Assembly (NCBI RefSeq): GCF_037040815.1
Contig: NZ_CP146232.1
Coordinates: 744,001 to 808,000, forward strand
Reading direction: 5' to 3'
DNA length: 64,000 nucleotides
Source: Pararoseomonas sp. SCSIO 73927
GTDB taxonomy: Bacteria; Pseudomonadota; Alphaproteobacteria; Acetobacterales; Acetobacteraceae
The first letter of the stretch is position 1. Each line of letters starts with the position of its first letter. Positions 1 to 7,047 of this stretch are shown piece after piece. The translations under genes were made by a program, and so were the position numbers. The notes below the pieces were generated by a model. The model did not search any database and was not told the DNA's origin. It was given only the letters and a program-made list of their open reading frames with translations.

Positions 1-231
1 GGCCAGCTCCTCTTCGTCAACCACTTCGCCGCCCAGGACGGGCCGCGCTGGTGGGTGGAGCGGACCATGGCCCCGCTCTCCCGCGTGCTGGGCTGGCACC
101 CGGACTTCGCCCTCTCCGACCTGCTGGACGGGGACGCGCAGGTGGAGGCGATCGAGCCCTGCCCGCCGGGCGGCCTCTTCACCCTCGTCCAGGTGCGCAA
201 CACCCGCGCCGTGCAGGCGCTGGCCGCCTGA
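1..231 (+). CDS. C-terminal fragment of a SAM-dependent methyltransferase, PmtA-like
   Basis: The reading frame is open from the window edge and stops with TGA at 229-231, giving 76 residues of a protein that starts upstream. The visible segment has the pattern [18 protein letters not shown], then a Pro-Leu-rich stretch, LGWHPDF and a final hydrophobic GLFTLVQV strand. This resembles the C-terminal third of bacterial phosphatidylethanolamine N-methyltransferases of the PmtA type, which make phosphatidylcholine at the membrane. The SAM-binding N-terminal half is outside the window, so the substrate cannot be confirmed and another class I methyltransferase is possible. Confidence 0.5.
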   Translation, partial: GQLLFVNHFAAQDGPRWWVERTMAPLSRVLGWHPDFALSDLLDGDAQVEAIEPCPPGGLFTLVQVRNTRAVQALAA

Positions 232-340
232 GCAACGGGGCGGTCCGGAAGATGCGGCCGTCGCCCCCTTGCGGAATGGTGAGGTGGGCCGATCTCGCCG
301 GTGTCGTTTACACTGCTCGTTGCGCCGCCTGGAAATCCGT

Positions 341-1987
341 ATGAACGAGACCGTCGATCCGGAGCCCGCGCCCCACAAGGGCGGCTGGACCCCGCCGCAG
401 GGCAAGCCCACCGTTGAGGGCGGCGGAGAGGTCTCCGGCAAGCACTCCGACATCTTCTTCGCGGCCGTCGAGATGACGCGCATGCCGATGATCGTCACGG
501 ACCCCAACCAGCCCGACAACCCGATCGTCTTCGCCAACCAGGCCTTCCTGAAGATGACGGGCTACGAGCCCAAGGAGATCGTCGGCCGCAACTGCCGCTT
601 CCTCCAGGGCCCGGAGACGGACCGCGAGACGGTTGCGGAGGTGCGGCGCGCGGTCGAGGCCCGGCGGGAGATCGCGACCGAGATCCTGAACTACCGCAAG
701 AACGGTTCCACCTTCTGGAACGCCCTCTTCATCTCCCCCGTGCTGAACCCGGAGGGGGAGCTGATCTACTTCTTCGCCTCCCAGCTCGACGTCAGCCGGC
801 GGCGGGACGCCGAGGACGCGCTGCGCCAGGCGCAGAAGATGGAGGCGCTGGGCCAGCTCACGGGCGGCATCGCGCACGACTTCAACAACCTCCTCCAGGT
901 CATGCGCGGCTACATGGACCTGCTGGACAGCGCCCTGGGCAAGCCGGAGCCGGACCGGGCGCGGATGCAGCGCAGCCTCGGCGCCGCCCGCTCCGCGGCC
1001 GACCGCGCGGCGACCCTCACCTCCCAGCTCCTCGCCTTCTCCCGCAAGCAGCGGCTGGAAGGGCGGACGATGAGCCTCAACGCCCTGGCCGACGGCCTGC
1101 GCGAGATGGCGGCCCGCAGCCTCGGCGAGGGCATCGCGCTGCGCTTCGATCTGGACCCCACCATCGGCACCTGCCGCCTGGACCCGACCCAGGCCGAGGT
1201 CGCGCTGCTCAACGTGCTGATCAACGCCCGCGACGCCCTGGCCGGCCGGCCGGACGGGGTCGTGACCGTCTCCACCCGCACCATCGTGGTGGACCACGAC
1301 GATCCGGGAATAGCCAACCGCCTGTCGCCCGGCCGCTACGCGACGATCAGCGTGGCGGACAACGGCAGCGGCATGCCACCCGAAATCCTGGCCCGCGTGA
1401 TGGAGCCCTTCTTCACCACGAAGGAGGAAGGGCGCGGCACGGGCCTCGGCCTCTCCATGGTCTACGGCTTCGCCCGGCAGTCCGGCGGCGCCGTGCGGAT
1501 CGAGAGCACCCCCGGCCAGGGCACCACCGTCCACCTCTCCTTCCCCGAGGCGGAGGCGGACGGCGCGGACCGGCCCGCCTCGCCCCGCGCCTCCGAGCGC
1601 CCGGGCACGGAGACGATCCTGGTGGTGGACGACCGGCCGGAAGTGGCGGAACTGGCCCGCGCCATCCTGGAGGAGTTCGGCTACACCGTGCACCTCGCCC
1701 ATGACGGGCACGCGGCGATGCGGATGATCGCCGGCGACATGCCGCTGGACATGCTCTTCACCGACCTCATCATGCCCGGCGGCATGAACGGCGTGATGCT
1801 GGCCCGCGAGGCCCGCCGCCAGCGCCCCCGCCTGAAGATCCTGCTGACCACCGGCTACGCCGACGACAGCATGAACCGCGACGACGGAGGCGGCACGGAA
1901 TTCGACCTGATCCACAAGCCTTACGGCCGCGCGGAACTGGCGCGGCGCGTGCGGATCGTCCTGGACGGGCCGACAGGGGTGGGCTGA
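341..1987 (+). CDS. LOV-domain hybrid histidine kinase (blue-light sensor)
   Basis: The 548-residue protein combines a LOV photosensor, a kinase core and a receiver. Residues 40-150 form a PAS/LOV domain with the GRNCRFLQG motif, in which Cys85 would form the flavin-cysteinyl photoadduct. Residues 165-200 hold the phosphoacceptor segment GGIAHDFNN with His179. The ATPase domain follows, with the N box (NARDAL), the DNGSGM box, EPFFTTK and GTGLGLS. Residues 424-540 form a receiver domain with VVDD, phosphoacceptor Asp475 in LFTDLIMP, and a conserved KPY lysine. There is no membrane segment, so it should be cytoplasmic. The ATG at 341 was chosen because it begins just before the LOV domain; an upstream GTG or ATG would add an Arg-rich stretch of low plausibility. 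No separate response regulator is adjacent, so the receiver may end the relay or pass phosphate to an unlinked partner. Confidence 0.88.
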   Translation: MNETVDPEPAPHKGGWTPPQGKPTVEGGGEVSGKHSDIFFAAVEMTRMPMIVTDPNQPDNPIVFANQAFLKMTGYEPKEIVGRNCRFLQGPETDRETVAEVRRAVEARREIATEILNYRKNGSTFWNALFISPVLNPEGELIYFFASQLDVSRRRDAEDALRQAQKMEALGQLTGGIAHDFNNLLQVMRGYMDLLDSALGKPEPDRARMQRSLGAARSAADRAATLTSQLLAFSRKQRLEGRTMSLNALADGLREMAARSLGEGIALRFDLDPTIGTCRLDPTQAEVALLNVLINARDALAGRPDGVVTVSTRTIVVDHDDPGIANRLSPGRYATISVADNGSGMPPEILARVMEPFFTTKEEGRGTGLGLSMVYGFARQSGGAVRIESTPGQGTTVHLSFPEAEADGADRPASPRASERPGTETILVVDDRPEVAELARAILEEFGYTVHLAHDGHAAMRMIAGDMPLDMLFTDLIMPGGMNGVMLAREARRQRPRLKILLTTGYADDSMNRDDGGGTEFDLIHKPYGRAELARRVRIVLDGPTGVG

Positions 1988-2005
1988 CCGCTTCCTGCGC
2001 TGTTC

Positions 2006-2256
2006 GGCCCCAGGGAGCTCCGCGCCCTGGACCCCCCGCCAAGGGCCTGAGGCCCTTGGATCCCCCTCTGGCTGCCGCCCGCGCCGTCCTGAGGCGGCGT
2101 CTCTGCGTGGAGGGGTCTATCCTGCTCTTGCAGTCGCCTCGGGTCACGGACCCGAGGCGCACCGTCAGCTGAGCAAGACCAAAGCCTAGACGAAGATGAT
2201 GGTGAGGGGTCCGGGGAGAGGAGGAATTCCTTCTTCCTCTCCCTGGCCACGGACCG
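2006..2256 (+). repeat. Dispersed hairpin repeat, copy A
   Basis: This copy fills the gap between the convergent stop codons of the LOV kinase (1987) and the Bug protein (2276). Stem 1 is at 2010-2030 (CCAGGG paired with CCCTGG). Stem 2 is at 2039-2059 (CCAAGGGCC, loop TGA, GGCCCTTGG). The most conserved stem, stem 4, is at 2135-2159 (CGCCTCGGGTC, loop ACG, GACCCGAGGCG). The tail hairpin at 2213-2243 is centred on an AATTC core within GGGAGAGGA and TCCTCTCCC arms. No protein-coding signal is seen in it. Confidence 0.85.
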
Positions 2257-2275
2257 GGCGCGGCAGAACCCGCGC

Positions 2276-3280
2276 CTACTGCACCTTGATCTCCCGCTCC
2301 CGGATCACCCGCCCCCACTTCGCGTTCTCCGCCGCGTTATAGGCCGCCCACTCCTCCGGCCGCTGGGTTTCGGGCGTCACGGCCAGGGCGGCCAGGCGCT
2401 CCATCGTCTCGGGCGCGGTCATGGCGGCGCGGGCCAGTTCGTTGATGCGCTGGACGATCGGCGCGGGGATGCCTGCGGGGCCGAGGAGGGCGATGTGCTC
2501 CGCCGCCTCGTAGTCCGGGTAGCCCTGCTCCCGGAAGGTGGGGATGTCCGGCGCCATGGTGCTCCGCTCGCGGGAGGAGATGGCGAGCGGGCGGAGGTCG
2601 CCGGAGCCGATGAGGGGAAGCAGGCCGGAGGCGGCCTGGATCACCATGGAGACCTCGCCCTGCATCGTGCCCTGCACGGCCGGGGCGCCGGCGCGGTAGC
2701 CCACATCGGCCATGGTGATGCCGGCGTCCCGCAGGAACAGCTCGGTCGCGAGGTGGGTGGAGCTGCCGGTGCCGGAATTGGCGTAGGTCATGCGGCTGTC
2801 GGGCCGCTTCGCCGCGGCCACGAACTCCGCCAGGCTGCGGTAGGGCGAGGTCTTCGGCACCACCAGGATCATCGGCTGCGCGGCGATCAGCCCGATGCCG
2901 GTGAAGGCGCGGTCGTTGTCGTAGGGCAGGGCGTAGAGGTGGGGTGCCATGGCGTAGGTGCTGACGGTGCCGACGAGCAGCGTGGCACCATCCGGCCGGG
3001 CGCGCGCGACGGAGGCGAAGCCGATGGTGCCGTTGGCCCCCGCGCGGTTGTCGATGACGAAGGATCGGCCCGTGTCCTGGGAGAGGCGCGCAGCGAGGAT
3101 GCGCGCCACCGCGTCGGTGGAGCCGCCCGCCGCCCAGGGAACGACGAGGGTGACGGGACGATCGGGATAGGTGGCCGCACCCCCTGCCACGCCCTGGGCG
3201 AGGGCGGCACGGTTCAGCAAGGGCAGGCCGAGCGCGGCCATGCCAAGGATGGAGGGGCCGAGCAGGCGGCGGGTGGGCAT
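2276..3280 (-). CDS. Bug/TctC-family tripartite tricarboxylate transporter substrate-binding protein
   Basis: The 334-residue periplasmic binding protein has a signal peptide over residues 1-29, ending after ALAQG. The family start YPDRPVTLVVPWAAGGSTD follows, then RPDGATLLVG, and later YANSGTGSSTHLATELF and the GYRAGAPAVQGTMQGEV segment. Bug proteins capture organic acids or related small carboxylates and pass them to TctAB-type permeases or act in sensing. No tctA or tctB gene is adjacent, so this is an orphan receptor with unknown ligand, as is common in Acetobacteraceae and Burkholderiales. Its stop codon is 20 bp from repeat copy A. Confidence 0.9.
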   Translation of the reverse strand: MPTRRLLGPSILGMAALGLPLLNRAALAQGVAGGAATYPDRPVTLVVPWAAGGSTDAVARILAARLSQDTGRSFVIDNRAGANGTIGFASVARARPDGATLLVGTVSTYAMAPHLYALPYDNDRAFTGIGLIAAQPMILVVPKTSPYRSLAEFVAAAKRPDSRMTYANSGTGSSTHLATELFLRDAGITMADVGYRAGAPAVQGTMQGEVSMVIQAASGLLPLIGSGDLRPLAISSRERSTMAPDIPTFREQGYPDYEAAEHIALLGPAGIPAPIVQRINELARAAMTAPETMERLAALAVTPETQRPEEWAAYNAAENAKWGRVIREREIKVQ

Positions 3281-3412
3281 GGTCGTCGTTCCCTCGTCGG
3301 CCCGCTTCCCGCGGGTCGTTCCGGCCTTTGCATGTCACGCGACGGGCGTTGCGGACAAGACGGGAGCGCTCCTGCCCCGCTATCCTCTGCGCCAGGAGCA
3401 GGAGAGTCCGCC

Positions 3413-3580
3413 ATGCCAGAGGAAAAGCCACCCGCGAAGCCGACCGGGGACCCGAAGCCGCCCGCGTCGCCGGAACCGGCCGGCGAGGCGCAGCGCGCGC
3501 ATGACGAGGCGGAGCTGGACGAGGCGCTGGACGAGAGCTTCCCCGCCAGCGACCCGATCTCCACGCTGCGCGAGAACTAG
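3413..3580 (+). CDS. Small acidic protein with DEALDESFPASDPIS tail
   Basis: A 55-residue protein with a Pro/Lys-rich N-terminal half and an acidic C-terminal half containing LDEALDESFPASDPIS. I recall this tail as a motif in small alphaproteobacterial proteins of unknown role. The ATG is preceded by a purine-rich GGAGCAGGAGAG ribosome site. Its TAG stop (3578-3580) overlaps the TAG stop of addA on the other strand within the palindrome CTAG, so the two genes share their ends. There is no signal peptide or membrane segment. The function is unknown. Confidence 0.7.
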   Translation: MPEEKPPAKPTGDPKPPASPEPAGEAQRAHDEAELDEALDESFPASDPISTLREN

Positions 3581-6500
3581 GCGCCCATCCCGGCGCCCAT
3601 CCCGGCGCCCATCCCGGCGCTGGGCGCGTGCGGGTCCATCGCCGCGTCCGGCAACGCCATGACGTGACCGGACCAGGTCCAGACGAGCGCGCACTCCACC
3701 CGCCGCCCCGGCCAGGCGGCGCGCAGCACGGCGCGGTAGGCCGCCATCTGCCGCAGGTAGAGCGCCGGCACGGCCGAGACCTCGGCGGGCGGCGGGCGGT
3801 TGGTCTTGTAGTCCAGCACCAGCACCCGGTCCGGCGCTACCAGCAGCCGGTCCACCTGCCCGGCGATCGGGATGCCGTCCACCACTCCGGCCAGCGGCGC
3901 CTCGGCGAGGCTGTTCGGCCCGAAGGCACCCTCCAGCGCGGGGTGGCGCAGCACGGCCAGCGTCTCGGTCAGCGTGGCCTCCTGCTCCTCCGTGTGCAGC
4001 CCGTGGCCGGGGCGGGCCAGGTGACGGCGGGCGATCCCCTCCCACGATGCGGGGTCGTGCTCCGGCAGGTGCTGCAGCAGCCCGTGGATCAGCAGGCCGC
4101 GCCGGAAGCGGCGGCCGGTGGGATCGCCCGCGCCGTGCGGGGCGGCGGCGGGGGGCTCGTTCTCGCCCTCCAGCGATGAGGGCGCGACCGGGTCGCGGCT
4201 CGCCTCTACCGGGGCGGGCACGGTGGCCCAGTGCGGCAGGATGCCGGCCTCCGCGCGCAGCACGGCGGGATCGGCCTTCGGCTCGGCGCTCTGCGGGGCG
4301 GTGATCTCCCACCCCTCCTCGCCGAAGCCGCAATCCGCGGGCAGGCCGAGCGCGGTGGGGTCGAAGGGCACGCGGGCGAAGCCGTCCCGCCCGCCCTCCA
4401 GCCCGCGGAAGAAGCCCTCCTTCACCAGCTGGTGCCAGGGCGGATGGGCGGGCGCCCGGCGCGGCGCCAGGCCGCAGACCAGCAGCCGATCCTCCGCGCG
4501 CGTCAGGGCCACGTAGAGAAGCCGGTTCTCCTCCTCCGCCTCCGCGGATTCGCGCGCGGTCCGGGCGCGGGTCCAGGGCGCCGCCTGGAACTCCTTGCGC
4601 GGTGCCCAGAGAGGAACCTCCGGCATGTTGACGCCGATATCCCGCCTGCCGCTCCACAGCAGCGTGTCCCGCGCGCCGCCCCGGCCGATATCGGGGATGA
4701 TCACCACCGGCGCCTGCAGCCCCTTGGACCCGTGCGCGGTCATGATCCGCACGGCGTCCGCCGCGTTCTCCATCTCCCGCTTCACCTCGGCGCCGCCGCG
4801 CCGCAGCCACTGCACGAAGCCCTGGAGGGAGGGCGCGTACCTGTTCTCGTGCCGCAGCGCGGCCGAGAGCAGCTCGTCCAGCGCCTCCGCCGCCTCCGCG
4901 CCCAGCCGCGCCAGCAGCTTCGCGCGCCCGCCATGCTCGCCCAGCACCTCGGACAGCAGCGCGTGCGGGGTGATGAGGTCCGCCCGATCCGCCAGCCCCG
5001 CGATCCACTCCGCCGCGCGGCCGATGGCGGAATTCTCACCCCGCCGCTTGATGAAGACGTGCCAGAGCGGCCCCTCCCGCCCATGGGCGAGGTCCAGCAG
5101 CTCCTCCTCCGAGACGCCCACCAGCGGAGACTTCAGCAGCGCGGCGAGCGAAAGGTCATCCTCCGGCAGCAGCAGCACGTCGAGGAGCGCGAGCATGTCG
5201 CGCACGGCGATCTGCTCTACCAGCACGATGCGGTCCACGCCGCCCACAGGGATGCCGCGCCCTTTCAGCTCCCGCACCAGCAGCTCGATCAGCCGCGTGC
5301 GGCGACGCACCAGCACCATGATGTCGCCGGGGCGGATGGGCCGCCCCTCGCGCGCCGGCAGGGTCTCGTCCCTGATCATGCCGGCGATCCGCGCCGCCAG
5401 CGCCTCCGCCAGCAGCGCCTCCGCGTCCTGCGCGGCCACGGGGTCGCGCGGCACGATCCAGGGCTCGGGCGTGGCCGCGTCCGCGTGCTCCAGCAGCGGC
5501 CAGATCTCCACCTTCCCCGCCTGCCCCGCGCGGTCAGCAGAATGCTCCAGCACCGCGTGCTCCCGCACCACGCCGCGCCGCGCCGCGCCATCCGCAAACA
5601 CCTGGTCCACCAGCGCCAGCACGGGCGCGCAGGACCGGAAGGAGACGTTCAGCGGCACGCGCTCGAACACCGCGCCGCCGCGGGTCACCTGCGCGTCGAA
5701 GCGCGTCTCCCACTCCGCGAAGCCGCGCGCGTCGGCGCCCTGGAAGCCGAAGATGCTCTGCTTCTCGTCGCCCACCACGAACAGCGTGCGGTCGCCCGGC
5801 TCGTGCGTGCCCTTGCCCGCGAAGAACTCCTCCGCCAGCGCCTGGGCGATGCCCCACTGCGCGGGGTTGGTGTCCTGCGCCTCGTCCAGCAGCAGGTGGT
5901 CCAGCCCGCCATCGAGCTTGTAGAGAACCCAGGCCGATCCGGGATCGCGCAGCAGCGCCTGGGCGCGGTGGATCAGGTCGTCGAAGTCCAACGCGCCGCG
6001 GCGGGTCTTGCGCGCCGTGTAGTCCTCCAGCACCGGCCGGGCGGCGGAGAGCAGGGCGCCGGTGGCGGAGAGCAGGCGGTGCGCGGACCAGCGCGCCAGG
6101 ATCTCCTCCACCCGCTCCATCTCCGCGAGAAGGGCGTCCTCCTTCGCCAGCGCCGCGCGCTTCTCGCCCTTCTGCGTAAACAGCGCCATGTGCCAGGACG
6201 CCCAGCGCGCCCCGCGCGCCTCCTCCGGCTCGGAGAGGATGGAGAGCAGCGTCGCCGCCGCCTCGCGCGGCCCCTTGTTCTTGTGCTGCGCCAGCGTCGC
6301 CAGCGCCTCGCGGAAGGAGTCCGGCGGGAGGGTAATCCGCGCGCAGAGCGAGGTCTCGTCCTCGTCCGCCGGGATCTCCAGGAGGTCGCGCAGCGCGCCA
6401 TCGCAGCCATCCACCCGCGCCATCAGCGGCGCCAGCCGGTCGCGCTTGCCCACCAGCTCCCGCAGCGCCTTCGCCAGGCTGTCGGCGGACACCAGCTTCG

Positions 6501-7047
6501 CCAACCCCGCCAGCGCCTCCTCCGGAATGGCGCGCCCGGCCAGCGCCGCCTCCCGCGCCTCGGCCAGAAGCGTGGCGCTGTCCGCCTCCTCCAGCAGGGT
6601 GAAGGCGGGCGGCAGCCGCGCCTCCAACGGGAAGCTGCGCAGCAGGGACTGGCAGAAGGCGTGGATGGTGGCGATCCGCATCCCGCCGGGCTGCTCCAGC
6701 ACGCGGCAGAACAGCTTGCGGGCGGTCGCCACCTCCTCGGCCGTCGGCGGCTGCCCGGCCAGCTCGTCCAGCGCCGCGCGCAGCTTCGCCTCCGGCATCA
6801 CCGACCACTCGCCGAGCCGTCGCGCGAGGCGCGTCGCCATCTCCGCCGCCGCTGCCTTGGTGAAGGTGAGGCAGAGGATGCGGCCGGGCTGCGCATCCCC
6901 GCGCAGCAGCAGGCGCAGCACGCGGTCCGTCAGTACCTTCGTCTTGCCCGACCCCGCGGAGGCGCCCACCCAGGCGGAGAGCCGCGGATCGGAGGCGACG
7001 CGCTGGCTGTACTGCGCGCGCGAGCGGGCGGAGAAGGCTTCGTTCAC
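3577..7047 (-). CDS. addA: AddA, helicase-nuclease subunit of the AddAB recombination complex
   Basis: The 1156-residue protein is a UvrD-like superfamily 1A helicase fused to a nuclease. Walker A lies near residues 29-36 (ASAGSGKT). Walker B is LLLDEAQDTNP, motif III is VVGDEKQSIFGFQGAD, motif V/VI includes TAHGSKGLQAPVVII and YVALTRAEDRLL, and the C-terminal nuclease carries GQVDRLLV followed by VLDYKTNRPPP. With AddB it resects double-strand breaks to load RecA. It starts with GTG at 7047, overlapping the addB stop as GTGA, which implies translational coupling. A TTG or ATG further upstream would intrude into addB. The C-terminus ends in an unusual repeated Met-Gly-Ala tail encoded by a 12-bp tandem repeat. 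Confidence 0.95.
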   Translation of the reverse strand: MNEAFSARSRAQYSQRVASDPRLSAWVGASAGSGKTKVLTDRVLRLLLRGDAQPGRILCLTFTKAAAAEMATRLARRLGEWSVMPEAKLRAALDELAGQPPTAEEVATARKLFCRVLEQPGGMRIATIHAFCQSLLRSFPLEARLPPAFTLLEEADSATLLAEAREAALAGRAIPEEALAGLAKLVSADSLAKALRELVGKRDRLAPLMARVDGCDGALRDLLEIPADEDETSLCARITLPPDSFREALATLAQHKNKGPREAAATLLSILSEPEEARGARWASWHMALFTQKGEKRAALAKEDALLAEMERVEEILARWSAHRLLSATGALLSAARPVLEDYTARKTRRGALDFDDLIHRAQALLRDPGSAWVLYKLDGGLDHLLLDEAQDTNPAQWGIAQALAEEFFAGKGTHEPGDRTLFVVGDEKQSIFGFQGADARGFAEWETRFDAQVTRGGAVFERVPLNVSFRSCAPVLALVDQVFADGAARRGVVREHAVLEHSADRAGQAGKVEIWPLLEHADAATPEPWIVPRDPVAAQDAEALLAEALAARIAGMIRDETLPAREGRPIRPGDIMVLVRRRTRLIELLVRELKGRGIPVGGVDRIVLVEQIAVRDMLALLDVLLLPEDDLSLAALLKSPLVGVSEEELLDLAHGREGPLWHVFIKRRGENSAIGRAAEWIAGLADRADLITPHALLSEVLGEHGGRAKLLARLGAEAAEALDELLSAALRHENRYAPSLQGFVQWLRRGGAEVKREMENAADAVRIMTAHGSKGLQAPVVIIPDIGRGGARDTLLWSGRRDIGVNMPEVPLWAPRKEFQAAPWTRARTARESAEAEEENRLLYVALTRAEDRLLVCGLAPRRAPAHPPWHQLVKEGFFRGLEGGRDGFARVPFDPTALGLPADCGFGEEGWEITAPQSAEPKADPAVLRAEAGILPHWATVPAPVEASRDPVAPSSLEGENEPPAAAPHGAGDPTGRRFRRGLLIHGLLQHLPEHDPASWEGIARRHLARPGHGLHTEEQEATLTETLAVLRHPALEGAFGPNSLAEAPLAGVVDGIPIAGQVDRLLVAPDRVLVLDYKTNRPPPAEVSAVPALYLRQMAAYRAVLRAAWPGRRVECALVWTWSGHVMALPDAAMDPHAPSAGMGAGMGAGMGA
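3580..3620. repeat. 12-bp tandem repeat in the 3' end of addA
   Basis: Three near-identical copies of GGCGCCCATCCC lie immediately inside the addA stop codon. On the minus strand they read as three Gly-Met-Gly-Ala-type units after the last recognisable AddA residues (DPHAPSA). The period is a multiple of three, so copy-number changes would keep the frame. The repeat probably only extends the C-terminus. Confidence 0.75.

Noticed and set aside
308..1915. A long minus-strand frame opposite the LOV kinase
   Set aside because: Composition is His/Gly/Val/Ala-rich without recognisable motifs; the sense frame is a complete LOV kinase.
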